Assembly: GCA_945906715.1 (NCBI GenBank)
Contig: CAMDRK010000077.1
Location: forward strand, 1 to 10,061
DNA: 10,061 bases
Direction: 5' to 3'
Source of the DNA: Nitrospira lenta
Lineage (GTDB): Bacteria; Nitrospirota; Nitrospiria; Nitrospirales; Nitrospiraceae
The translations under genes were made by a program, and so were the position numbers. The notes below the pieces were generated by a model that was given only the letters and a program-made list of their open reading frames with translations, had not been told where the DNA came from and did no database searches. Shown here one piece after another: positions 1 to 6,871 of the stretch; the stretch's first letter is position 1; each line of letters starts with the position of its first letter.

Positions 1-81
1 CACTGTCCGATCCCCTCGAGTGGGGAGCTGGGTCACAAGGGCCTCTTTAAACTCGCGTGAATATTTCCGACTCATTCCCAT
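1..81 (-). CDS. Transposase OrfA-like N-terminus (HTH type), partial
   Basis: An open frame starts with ATG at 81 and runs off the left edge after 27 codons; a second ATG is the third codon. The peptide opens MGMSRKYSREFKEALV. The pattern (R/K)-K-Y-S-x-E-F-K-E-x-(L/A)-V is the classic first helix of the Transposase_8/HTH_Tnp_1 domain in OrfA of IS3-type elements, which binds the IS ends. Only this first helix is visible, so the catalytic DDE part and a possible OrfA/OrfB frameshift cannot be checked. The start lies 9 bp after the stop of the truncated kinase frame on the same strand, so read-through transcription from the kinase operon is possible. Other small HTH proteins share this motif, which keeps the call tentative. 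Confidence 0.55.
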   Translation of the reverse strand, partial: MGMSRKYSREFKEALVTQLPTRGDRTV

Positions 82-144
82 GTGCGTCTCTCATCTCTCG
101 CCCCCAGATTTAGGAAAAACCCGCACGACATCTATCCTGACACA
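1..144 (-). mobile_element. Left end of an insertion sequence, partial (IS3-like), cut by window edge
   Basis: Seen: reading the minus strand, the receiver domain of the upstream kinase stops matching its family just after residue 633 (about position 154). A 70-bp non-coding-looking stretch follows, and then a transposase-like frame starts at 81. The first bases after the C-run on the minus strand are TGTGTCAGGATAGATG, a plausible IS terminus beginning with TG at about 144. Inference: this is the 5' end of an IS inserted in the kinase gene, with the transposase in the same direction as the kinase. The exact junction could lie anywhere from about 144 to 156. A 7-bp inverted repeat (116-122 with 148-154) brackets this zone. 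The other end, the second inverted repeat and the target duplication lie outside the window, so the family is only suggested. Confidence 0.55.
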
Positions 145-2052
145 GGGGGGTTTTGCGCGGAGGGTTGAGAGGGTCATCGGCTTCGGGACGACGTCATCCA
201 TTCCGGCTTGCCGGCACTTCTGCTCATCCTCCGATGACGCGTGCCCGGTAAGGGCAATGATAGGCAGATGCCTAGTCGTACCTTCTTCCTGCCGCCTGAT
301 CTCTTGCGTGGCTTCATAGCCATTCATCTCCGGCATCTCGCAATCCATCAGTACGGCATCGTAGGTGGCCTGGGCAATGGAATTCACCGCCTCCCATCCG
401 TTCCGTGCCACCTCCACCTGACAGCCAAGCTTCTGCAGAAATTTGCACGCCACAACCTGGTTAATCTCATTATCGTCTGCGACAAGAATTCGTAGCGGCG
501 TCGCGGGGTTCGCCATCGATGCAATAGACGGCTGCACAGTCTGAGTAGACGTCGGGCGCTGAATCGCAGGCAACAGGCTTGTCATATACGTAAAGGAACT
601 GCCCTTTCCTGGCACACTCTCCACCATCATGGCTCCACCCATGAGCTCAACCAGCTGGCAACAGATCATCAAACCTAGTCCGGTTCCTCCATATCGCCTG
701 GCGGTCGACACTTCTGCCTGAGAATAGGCTCCGAATAGTCGCGCTTGCTGATCCGCCGTAATGCCGATACCCGTGTCTTTTACGGTCCACTGGAGAACGA
801 TGGCGTCTGAATTCTCCTGATGGCACGGTACTATCTTCACCGACACGTGAATCCCGCCCTGCTCGGTGAACTTGATGGCATTGCCAACCAGATTAAACAA
901 CACTTGCCGTAGGCGAATCGAATCGCCGCGTAACTCAGCTGGGATATCCGGCGCCAGTTCAACTTGAACGATCAGCCCTTTCTTTTTGGCCGCTTCCGAC
1001 GTCAGTGTGATGACGTCCGCAATGAGAGGACGGATCTCAACGTCGGCGACCTCCAATGTCATCTTTCCTGCTTCGATCTTCGAGAAGTCGAGAATATCGT
1101 TCACGAGAACTAAGAGCGACTCAGCCGACCGGTGCATGGTTTCCAGTAACTGCCGCTGCGGATCGGTGAGAGCGGTATCCTGAAGCAGTTGGGTGCATCC
1201 CAATACGCCGTTCATCGGGGTCCGCAATTCGTGACTCATCGTGGCCAGGAAGATGGCTTTCGCGCGGGCCGACTCTTCTGCTGCGTCTTTCGCACGACGC
1301 AATTCCACATCTGCGGTAATATCGGTTCCATAGGCTCTGACCTGCTTCGAATCTCCTAACGGAAACAAGGACCAGGCCAGCACACAGTCTTCAACGCGAT
1401 GCTCCAATCGAACAGTAGGTTGCTGCGACTCAAGACAGTGCTTCAGCACATCTGCCAAGTTCGGCGGAAATACGGCTTCCACCCGTCCCTGGATGGAGGT
1501 GCCGTGATTGAGCAATTCCACCATAGCCGAATTGGCGTAGAGCATGTTGCTGTCTTCGTCAAACTCCACAATGGGATTCGGTGCATCCTCCGCGAGTCTG
1601 GCTACCCGTTGAACATCTCGCTCCGCTTCCCGTTCCGCCGTCAGGTCGCGACAAACGACAATGGCTCCAACAGGCCCCATGCCTTGACTCCTGGGCCAGA
1701 ACGTCGCAGCGATCTCAAGCCCGCTACCATCCGCTCGGTTCCACTGATGGGACGACACCATTGTGACTTCACCGGTTCGTACGGTGTGCTCCAATGGGCA
1801 ATCGCGATGGCTTTCCCCCTTTGAGGAAAAGCAGCCCACCAACTCATGAAACACTGAGCCGATGACATCCTGATGGCGGCCCACGAGCTGCTGCGCCACA
1901 GGGTTGAGAGACAAGATCCGCCCCTCTCGATCCGTCACAAATATCGCTTCTCCGGATGACTCGAGAATGAGAAACGTGTCCTCACGAGTGGGCAACCAGG
2001 ACAGGTTTCCTTTTGGGGCGGGATCAGAGGTGGGACCGAAAGACAGGCTCAC
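91..2052 (-). CDS. Hybrid sensor histidine kinase (PAS-PAS-HisKA-HATPase-REC), C-terminus disrupted
   Basis: This is a cytosolic sensor with no membrane segment. A first PAS domain spans about 22-140 and contains two cysteines (C74, C85). A second PAS domain spans about 148-255. The HisKA H-box holds the phospho-accepting H274 followed by ELRTP. The HATPase has N-box N387/N391, a DTGIGI box from D426 and a GTGLG box at 456-460. The receiver domain spans about 520-633, with acidic pair D526/D527, phospho-acceptor D570, T602 and K624-P625. All catalytic residues are present, so autophosphorylation and transfer to the internal receiver look possible. The GTG start at 2052 overlaps the HD-GYP stop (GTGA) and is preceded by AGGTGG at 2062-2057, so translational coupling is likely. 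After LSTLRA the last 20 residues do not resemble the expected receiver helix 5. The frame appears to run into an insertion sequence, so the tail and any following Hpt domain are lost. Confidence 0.9.
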   Translation of the reverse strand: MSLSFGPTSDPAPKGNLSWLPTREDTFLILESSGEAIFVTDREGRILSLNPVAQQLVGRHQDVIGSVFHELVGCFSSKGESHRDCPLEHTVRTGEVTMVSSHQWNRADGSGLEIAATFWPRSQGMGPVGAIVVCRDLTAEREAERDVQRVARLAEDAPNPIVEFDEDSNMLYANSAMVELLNHGTSIQGRVEAVFPPNLADVLKHCLESQQPTVRLEHRVEDCVLAWSLFPLGDSKQVRAYGTDITADVELRRAKDAAEESARAKAIFLATMSHELRTPMNGVLGCTQLLQDTALTDPQRQLLETMHRSAESLLVLVNDILDFSKIEAGKMTLEVADVEIRPLIADVITLTSEAAKKKGLIVQVELAPDIPAELRGDSIRLRQVLFNLVGNAIKFTEQGGIHVSVKIVPCHQENSDAIVLQWTVKDTGIGITADQQARLFGAYSQAEVSTARRYGGTGLGLMICCQLVELMGGAMMVESVPGKGSSFTYMTSLLPAIQRPTSTQTVQPSIASMANPATPLRILVADDNEINQVVACKFLQKLGCQVEVARNGWEAVNSIAQATYDAVLMDCEMPEMNGYEATQEIRRQEEGTTRHLPIIALTGHASSEDEQKCRQAGMDDVVPKPMTLSTLRAKPPCVRIDVVRVFPKSGGER

Positions 2053-3266
2053 GCGGCCACCTGCCTGAGAACAGCTTCGACATCGAGACTTTCCCGATCC
2101 GCATTCCGCACATCACGAATCGTCCGTCCTCCCTCTGGTTCATGCACCAAATCCAAGGAAACCGGCGGAACACATGTCTCGCCGGACGGGTTTCTGCAGA
2201 TATACAGAAGAGGCAGGTGGGCTTTCCCCGGTGTGATGGCGCCGACAACAGCGAGCTCCCCGGAACTCAGGGCCACCACACTGTACAATGGATACACGCC
2301 GATCACTCGAATCAAGTACGACACGACCTGCGAGAGCGCTTCATCGGCTCGATGCCGTTGGTAGAGCTGCGTCAGCGCTTGATTTGAAGACATTGGAGTA
2401 AGGCCTGTCTGCCCGGTCACAAGCTCATCATACTGGTCGATAATTCCAATCAACCTGGTAGATTCCTGATGGGCCGCTGATATCTCGCCTGTCTGCTCAA
2501 TCTGCGCGGCCAGATTATGATGCCCCTTCACAATGGCGAGAACGGCCTGGTCCGACGATCCGCTCTTTTCGAGGATCGTGCCCCCTTGAGTAGTATGGCT
2601 CTCGTACAGAGCCTGTTGAGCCGGTGGCATCGGTTTCGGTCGCTTTACAATATTCAGAGGTAAGCGCATGAGTCCGATGTCATGCAGCATTCCCCCGATC
2701 CCCAGCTGCTGCAACCGTTCACGAGGATAACCCAGGGCATGCCCCAGCATCACGGACAGTGTTGACACGGTCAGACCATGTTCGTGAAGCGTTGAATCAG
2801 GTTGGCGCAATGTTAGCGCCGCATAACAGGCGGCCTGCCGATCAAGAATGTCCGCAATAATCTCGTCGATGAACCGGTTGGCGGCATCATACTGCACGAG
2901 CCCGGTTATCCGTGTCTGCTCAAACAAGCCATTCAGACGGTTTACCCATTCGGCGCGACGCTGTGTCGCTTTTGAAAGATTTTCAGCCAGCATGATCGTA
3001 GGAGGCAGCGAAGATGTTGCTGCGAAAGGAGCAATCGGCTGTATCGGCGTTGGGGGTTCGACAAGAACAGTTTCGACCAAATCCAGCCCTTGCCCTGTGT
3101 CGATTGTCACCTCGGTGATTCCGGCACGCCGAAGGGCCTCGATTTCCGATTGATCCTTGATCTTAAACTTATGGCGAAGAAACGGCGTCTGCAACCACGA
3201 TCGGTTCACACCGATCAGGTACATGCCAACCACGAGACGTGTAAGGGGAATGGTCCGTTGGGCCAC
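2049..3266 (-). CDS. DUF3391 / HD-GYP-type protein with degenerate GYP motif
   Basis: 405 residues. The N-terminus (about 5-65: LVVGMYL, SWLQTPF, the F-x-I-x-x-x-x-EI-x-x-L pattern, then G-I-x-x-V-x-ID) is the DUF3391 domain commonly fused to HD-GYP phosphodiesterases. The HD core spans about 145-290. It keeps H163, the HD pair H195-D196, H224, H249-H250 and D277, residues that would bind metals. The lysine of the usual HDIGK is leucine (HDIGL). The usual HHE-x-x-DGSGYP motif is reduced to HHNLAAQ with no GYP. HD-GYP enzymes normally hydrolyse cyclic-di-GMP; this one may be weak, changed in specificity, or a sensor. The length fits the family. The GTG start is preceded by GAGG and, six bases upstream, by an in-frame TGA, so no longer start exists. 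It is first in an operon with the kinase and has a sigma-28-like promoter upstream. Confidence 0.85.
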   Translation of the reverse strand: MAQRTIPLTRLVVGMYLIGVNRSWLQTPFLRHKFKIKDQSEIEALRRAGITEVTIDTGQGLDLVETVLVEPPTPIQPIAPFAATSSLPPTIMLAENLSKATQRRAEWVNRLNGLFEQTRITGLVQYDAANRFIDEIIADILDRQAACYAALTLRQPDSTLHEHGLTVSTLSVMLGHALGYPRERLQQLGIGGMLHDIGLMRLPLNIVKRPKPMPPAQQALYESHTTQGGTILEKSGSSDQAVLAIVKGHHNLAAQIEQTGEISAAHQESTRLIGIIDQYDELVTGQTGLTPMSSNQALTQLYQRHRADEALSQVVSYLIRVIGVYPLYSVVALSSGELAVVGAITPGKAHLPLLYICRNPSGETCVPPVSLDLVHEPEGGRTIRDVRNADRESLDVEAVLRQVAA

Positions 3267-3307
3267 GGGTCAGATCCTCAAGAGCACTAAGGACATTCAG
3301 CCCTACT

Positions 3308-3334
3308 ATATCGGTAGGTATTCGTAATACTTCA
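3308..3334 (-). promoter_or_regulatory. Sigma-28 (FliA)-like promoter for the HD-GYP/kinase operon
   Basis: On the minus strand the sequence reads TGAAGTAT, 11 bases, then ACCGATAT. The flagellar sigma-28 consensus is TAAAGTTT-N11-GCCGATAA. The match is 6 of 8 in each half, with exactly the consensus spacing. Transcription would start near 3301, about 35 bases before the GTG start at 3266, leaving room for the GAGG ribosome site. No good sigma-70 pair was seen at this place. This is a visual match, not tested by a scoring matrix. Confidence 0.45.
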
Positions 3335-3424
3335 GTCCAGGGCCTGGAATATCTATTCTTCGATAGTGTTCATTGTGGCCGATTCTCACACCACCTTCGC
3401 CCAAACCATGAAGCCGATCAGAAA

Positions 3425-3452
3425 TCAAGTTCCTCATTCACCTGACCGATAG
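3425..3452 (+). promoter_or_regulatory. Sigma-28 (FliA)-like promoter for the flagellar rod-type gene
   Basis: The plus strand shows TCAAGTTC, 12 bases, then ACCGATAG, against the sigma-28 consensus TAAAGTTT-N11-GCCGATAA. Each half matches at 6 of 8, but the spacing is one base longer than ideal. An 8-bp palindrome GGTATACC (3452-3459) overlaps its downstream edge and could be an operator, or chance. The predicted start would give a leader of roughly 70 bases before the ATG at 3533. The flagellar nature of the downstream gene supports the call. Confidence 0.35.
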
Positions 3453-3532
3453 GTATACCGACAGGGCGCAACAGGCTATCTCGCCAAATCGTTGGAGCTG
3501 ACGTCTGACACAGAACCTTAAGGAGGTGCCTG

Positions 3533-3886
3533 ATGATCGGCGCTATTCACTCCGCCCTCTCTGGCCTCACCGCATTTTCAAGACAGATCGAAGTCACCGC
3601 TCACAATGTGGCCAATGTTATGACCGACGGATTCAAGAAGTCTCGAACGGAGTTTGTCTCCGTGGAAAACGGTGGTGTGCTCCCTGTCATTCGAAAAGAT
3701 GACTCTGCCGGTCCTACCGTCCTGCGCGATCGCGGCTATGGTCCAATCCAGGCAGAATTGTCGAACGTCGATCTCGGTGAGGAAGCTGTCAATCAAATCA
3801 TCGGTCAGCGAGGGTTCGAAGCCAACCTCCAAGCCATAAAAACTGCGGACGACATGCTGGGCAGCATTCTGGATATCAAGAAATAG
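3533..3886 (+). CDS. Short flagellar rod/hook-type protein (FlgC/FlgG-like ends, no middle domain)
   Basis: 117 residues. The first 40 residues (SALSGLTAFSRQIEVTAHNV, then ANVMTDGFKKSR) match the Flg_bb_rod N-terminal helix shared by rod and hook proteins. The last 40 (SNVDLGEEAVNQIIGQRGFE, then ANLQAIKTADDMLGSILDIK) match the Flg_bbr_C helix. In rod, hook and hook-associated proteins these two ends pair as a coiled coil inside the axial structure. Only about 40 residues separate them, so the protein is a little shorter than a typical FlgC (about 130-150) and has no D1/D2 surface domain. The GFKKSR motif is closer to FlgG/FlgE than to FlgC, so I give no symbol. An unusually strong Shine-Dalgarno (TAAGGAGGTG, 3519-3528) sets the start. 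No other flagellar gene is visible, so it is an orphan here. It may be an accessory rod or cap element exported by the flagellar type III apparatus. Confidence 0.85.
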   Translation: MIGAIHSALSGLTAFSRQIEVTAHNVANVMTDGFKKSRTEFVSVENGGVLPVIRKDDSAGPTVLRDRGYGPIQAELSNVDLGEEAVNQIIGQRGFEANLQAIKTADDMLGSILDIKK

Positions 3887-3970
3887 CCGACCCCTCCAAT
3901 CAACAGAAAGCCCGCTGGCAAAAGACCTATCGCGTAGCATTCCGCTCAGACAGTATGGTATGTCGAGCCA

Positions 3971-6157
3971 ATGGTTGGCCCACGCGTTCTGCTCCTCACC
4001 CCTCCACTCACTCAATTAAATACTCCCTACCCCTCCACCGCCTATCTCACTGGGTTCCTCCGTGGCCGTGGAATTGAAGCATCCCAAGCAGACATCGGCA
4101 TCGAAATGGTACTCCGGCTTTTTTGTCGATCGGGGCTCCAAACCCTGTTTGAGCAATTACGAGCGCGCGAAGATGAATTGCCCGGTGAGGCCAGACAGAT
4201 GCTGGCAGTCGAGCCGGCCTATCTGAATGCTATCGACCCAGTCGTTGAATTTCTCCAGGGACGTAATCCTTCTTTAGCTTTGCTCCTCGCCCGTCCAGGA
4301 TTTCTTCCCCAAGGCCCCAGGTTTGCCGGCCAGAGAGAAAGCGCTGCGTCATTTCGTGCCTTGCCAGAACAGGATCGCGCGAAACGGTTCGCCACTTTGT
4401 ATCTCGAAGACCTGGCCGATTTGACCCAAGCAACCGTGTCCCCCCATTTTGCCCTGAGCCGCTATGCCGAACACATCGCCCGAGCAGCCACGTCGTTTGA
4501 AACCATCATCGAGGCAGTAGCCGTCCCTCCGACACTGACGGATCGTTTCATGCTCGAATCCATGTGGGAACATCTTGAGTGCCTCAACCCATCGCTCGTC
4601 TGTCTGACCGTTCCCTTTCCCGGAAACCTCTATGGCGCGTTTCGTATGGCCCACTCAATCAAGAGCCAACGGCCCGACATCACCATTGCCCTTGGTGGCG
4701 GGTATGCCAACACAGAGCTTCGCCGTCTGTCGGATCCTCGCGTCTTCGACTACATCGATTACGTCACGCTCGACGATGGGGAACGGCCTCTGCTTTCGTT
4801 GATCGAGCATCTGGCAGGGACCAGACCGCGCACAGGACTCTGCCGGACCTTCTATCGGGACAAGGATCGAGTGGCCTTTGCGAATGATACGTCCGATCGG
4901 GAATTCAGCATGGATGAGGTCGGCTGCCCAACCTATAGCGGCCTGAGCTTGGATCGCTATCTCACGATCTTGGACAGCACCAACCCGATGCATCGCCTCT
5001 GGTCGGAAGGCCATTGGAACAAACTCACGGTTGCCCACGGCTGTTACTGGAAGCAATGTACGTTTTGCGATATTGGGCTCAACTACATCAGCCGCTATGA
5101 AATGACGCCGACCGATCGGCTCGTCCAACAGATCGAGCAACTGATCGCCGAGACAGGCTGTCGTGGATTCCACTTTGTCGATGAAGCAGCCCCTCCCGCT
5201 GCTTTGAAAGCGCTCGCCTTGGCACTATTAGAACGAGGCATCACCATTTCATGGTGGGGCAATATCCGCTTTGAAGAAGCGTTCACGCCGGACCTCTGCC
5301 GCCTCCTGGCGGCTTCCGGCTGCATCGCCGTGACCGCTGGACTTGAAGCTGCCTCGGATCGTCTATTGGAGAAGATCAAGAAAGGGATCACCGTCGATCA
5401 GACTGCGCTTGTGGCAGCAGCCTTCAAAGACGCAGGCATTCTCATTCATGCCTATCTCATGTACGGCTGTCCCTCTGAAACCGTACAAGAAACGGTGGAC
5501 TCGCTCGAACGGGTGCGACAATTGTTCGCGGCGGATCTGATTCAATCAGCCTTCTGGCATCGTTTCACTGCGACAGCCCATAGCCCGATCGGCCTCCAGC
5601 CGGCTGCCCATGGATTGCGCATCCTCGGGCCTGAATTTCAGGGCTTTGCAGAAAACGATCTCCTGCATCAGGATCGACATGGCAAGACACCGGAATGGCT
5701 AGGCGAAGGGTTACGCCGGTCGATCCTAAATTACCTCGAAGGGAGCGGACTCACACTCGATGTCCGCCAGTGGTTCGACCATGCCGTGCCAAAACCTCAT
5801 GTCTCTTCTTCGTGGGTACGTCGTCTACTCAAGGACCGAACGGTTCAAGATGACCCACGAGCAGAACGGCGGTTCGTATGGCTTGGCGGGCAACCAGTCT
5901 GCGAGCCTGTCGGAAGAAGAATCCGGCTTATTCTACCGGGACGCACCAGCGATCAGGCCATCACTGTCTCCAACCCGCAAGCCCAGTGGCTTGATAATTT
6001 GATTCGACAATCCACGCCCCAAAATAAACCATCGCATCCCTATCCCCTGCTCCGGGAAACGAAAGCGACATTCCCAGGAACAGCAAAGGAATTTGAAACC
6101 TTCCTCGGTACGACCTCCTGGAAAAAGATTCGCGCAGCCGGTCTGCTACTTGTATGA
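3971..6157 (+). CDS. B12-binding-type radical SAM protein, substrate unknown
   Basis: 728 residues. The N-terminus (LLLTPPLTQLNTPYPSTAYL) looks like the first half of a cobalamin-binding Rossmann domain. Its second half appears only at about 205-285 (SLVCLTVPFP, then the ALGGG turn at 240-244 and DDGER), so about 150 residues are inserted between. The usual DxHxxG histidine is absent, as in many radical SAM relatives that bind B12 without a protein ligand. The Fe-S site is C358, C363 and C366, in the order CX4CX2C (GCYWKQCTFC), not the canonical CX3CX2C. A TIM barrel follows, with FVDEA and GLEAASD (457-463). About 200 further residues form a C-terminal region I do not recognise. The chemistry is radical-based, and methylation or rearrangement are possible. 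No precursor peptide or known pathway gene is adjacent. The start is chosen as the first ATG with the LLLTPP motif intact; its ribosome site is weak (GAG only). Confidence 0.85.
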   Translation: MVGPRVLLLTPPLTQLNTPYPSTAYLTGFLRGRGIEASQADIGIEMVLRLFCRSGLQTLFEQLRAREDELPGEARQMLAVEPAYLNAIDPVVEFLQGRNPSLALLLARPGFLPQGPRFAGQRESAASFRALPEQDRAKRFATLYLEDLADLTQATVSPHFALSRYAEHIARAATSFETIIEAVAVPPTLTDRFMLESMWEHLECLNPSLVCLTVPFPGNLYGAFRMAHSIKSQRPDITIALGGGYANTELRRLSDPRVFDYIDYVTLDDGERPLLSLIEHLAGTRPRTGLCRTFYRDKDRVAFANDTSDREFSMDEVGCPTYSGLSLDRYLTILDSTNPMHRLWSEGHWNKLTVAHGCYWKQCTFCDIGLNYISRYEMTPTDRLVQQIEQLIAETGCRGFHFVDEAAPPAALKALALALLERGITISWWGNIRFEEAFTPDLCRLLAASGCIAVTAGLEAASDRLLEKIKKGITVDQTALVAAAFKDAGILIHAYLMYGCPSETVQETVDSLERVRQLFAADLIQSAFWHRFTATAHSPIGLQPAAHGLRILGPEFQGFAENDLLHQDRHGKTPEWLGEGLRRSILNYLEGSGLTLDVRQWFDHAVPKPHVSSSWVRRLLKDRTVQDDPRAERRFVWLGGQPVCEPVGRRIRLILPGRTSDQAITVSNPQAQWLDNLIRQSTPQNKPSHPYPLLRETKATFPGTAKEFETFLGTTSWKKIRAAGLLLV

Positions 6158-6194
6158 GTGTCTGAGACGTCGGAATAAGAATAGCCGCTGAGGA

Positions 6195-6776
6195 ATGAAC
6201 GCGAATCTTCGAAAAGTTGTCATCATCGTTGCTGCCCTGAACCTGGCCTATTTTGGGGTCGAGTTCGCTGTGGCCCTCGAGATCGACTCGGTCTCACTTT
6301 TTGCGGATAGCGTCGACTTTTTAGAAGACGCCTCGGTGAATTTCCTGATCGCCATAGCGATCGGCTGGAGTGCAGTCAGCCGGGCTCGTGTCGGCATGGC
6401 CCTCGCCGGCATCCTGTTCATACCAGGTCTCGCTACGCTATGGACAGCATGGGAGAAGCTCTTGCTGCCAATGCCACCCGCTCCTCTTCCCCTATCGCTG
6501 GCTGGTGGCGGCGCCCTGGTCATCAATCTGTCGTGCGCGCTCATGCTAGTGCGGTTCCGGTCGCATAGAAGCAGTCTGACCAGGGCTGCATTCTTGTCAG
6601 CTCGAAATGATGTCCTGGCAAATGTCGCAATCATCGCGGCGGGGTTCGTGACGGCCTATACGCTTTCCGGATGGCCCGATCTGATCGTTGGTCTTGGTAT
6701 CGCGGCGATGAACGCTGATGCCGCGCGGGAAGTCTGGAGGGCAGCGCGTGAAGAACACCGTGCGGCTCACTCTTGA
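6195..6776 (+). CDS. CDF-like cation transporter lacking the cytoplasmic C-terminal domain
   Basis: 193 residues, nearly all membrane-embedded, with about six hydrophobic segments. The order matches the cation diffusion facilitator fold: N16-x-x-YF-x-x-E23 in TM1, then SLFADSVDFLEDA in TM2, and a TM5 segment SARNDVLANV. In CDF zinc or iron exporters the metal site is HxxxD or DxxxD in TM2 plus HxxxD in TM5. Here TM2 offers D41 and D45. TM5 gives S135-x3-D139, so the TM5 histidine is replaced. The usual cytoplasmic dimerisation domain (about 90 residues) is missing; the frame ends soon after the last helix (PDLIVGLGIA). This resembles the known group of short CDF-like proteins; the transported ion cannot be told. 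The gene begins 37 bp after the radical SAM stop and is probably co-transcribed. GAGGA directly abuts the ATG, which is too close for an ideal ribosome site, so the exact start is uncertain. Confidence 0.75.
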   Translation: MNANLRKVVIIVAALNLAYFGVEFAVALEIDSVSLFADSVDFLEDASVNFLIAIAIGWSAVSRARVGMALAGILFIPGLATLWTAWEKLLLPMPPAPLPLSLAGGGALVINLSCALMLVRFRSHRSSLTRAAFLSARNDVLANVAIIAAGFVTAYTLSGWPDLIVGLGIAAMNADAAREVWRAAREEHRAAHS

Positions 6777-6871
6777 ACGGATTTCAACATGATCCACTAC
6801 CCACGGCCCTTCGACTTGATTCTTGTCATGCATGATGAGATGGTATCGCCCTCACAAAGAAGGACCTACCT

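Noticed and set aside
142..156. Kinase C-terminal anomaly as a simple sequencing frameshift at the C6/A4 run
   Set aside because: Shifting the frame by one base gives only a few residues before a stop, not receiver helix 5, and a transposase-like start follows at once. An IS junction explains more, although it cannot be fully excluded.
1399..1824. 141-codon open frame on the plus strand opposite the kinase
   Set aside because: It lies wholly antisense to the PAS domains of a well-supported kinase, has no recognisable domain and no ribosome site.
3413..3420. GCCGATCA on the plus strand, close to the sigma-28 -10 consensus
   Set aside because: The bases 11 upstream (CCTTCGCC) do not resemble the -35 element.
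3578..4015. 145-codon open frame on the minus strand across the rod gene and the radical SAM start
   Set aside because: It is antisense to clear flagellar motifs on the plus strand and its translation has no family pattern.
4655..5173. 172-codon open frame on the minus strand inside the radical SAM gene
   Set aside because: It is a shadow of the coding frame that carries the iron-sulphur cysteines.
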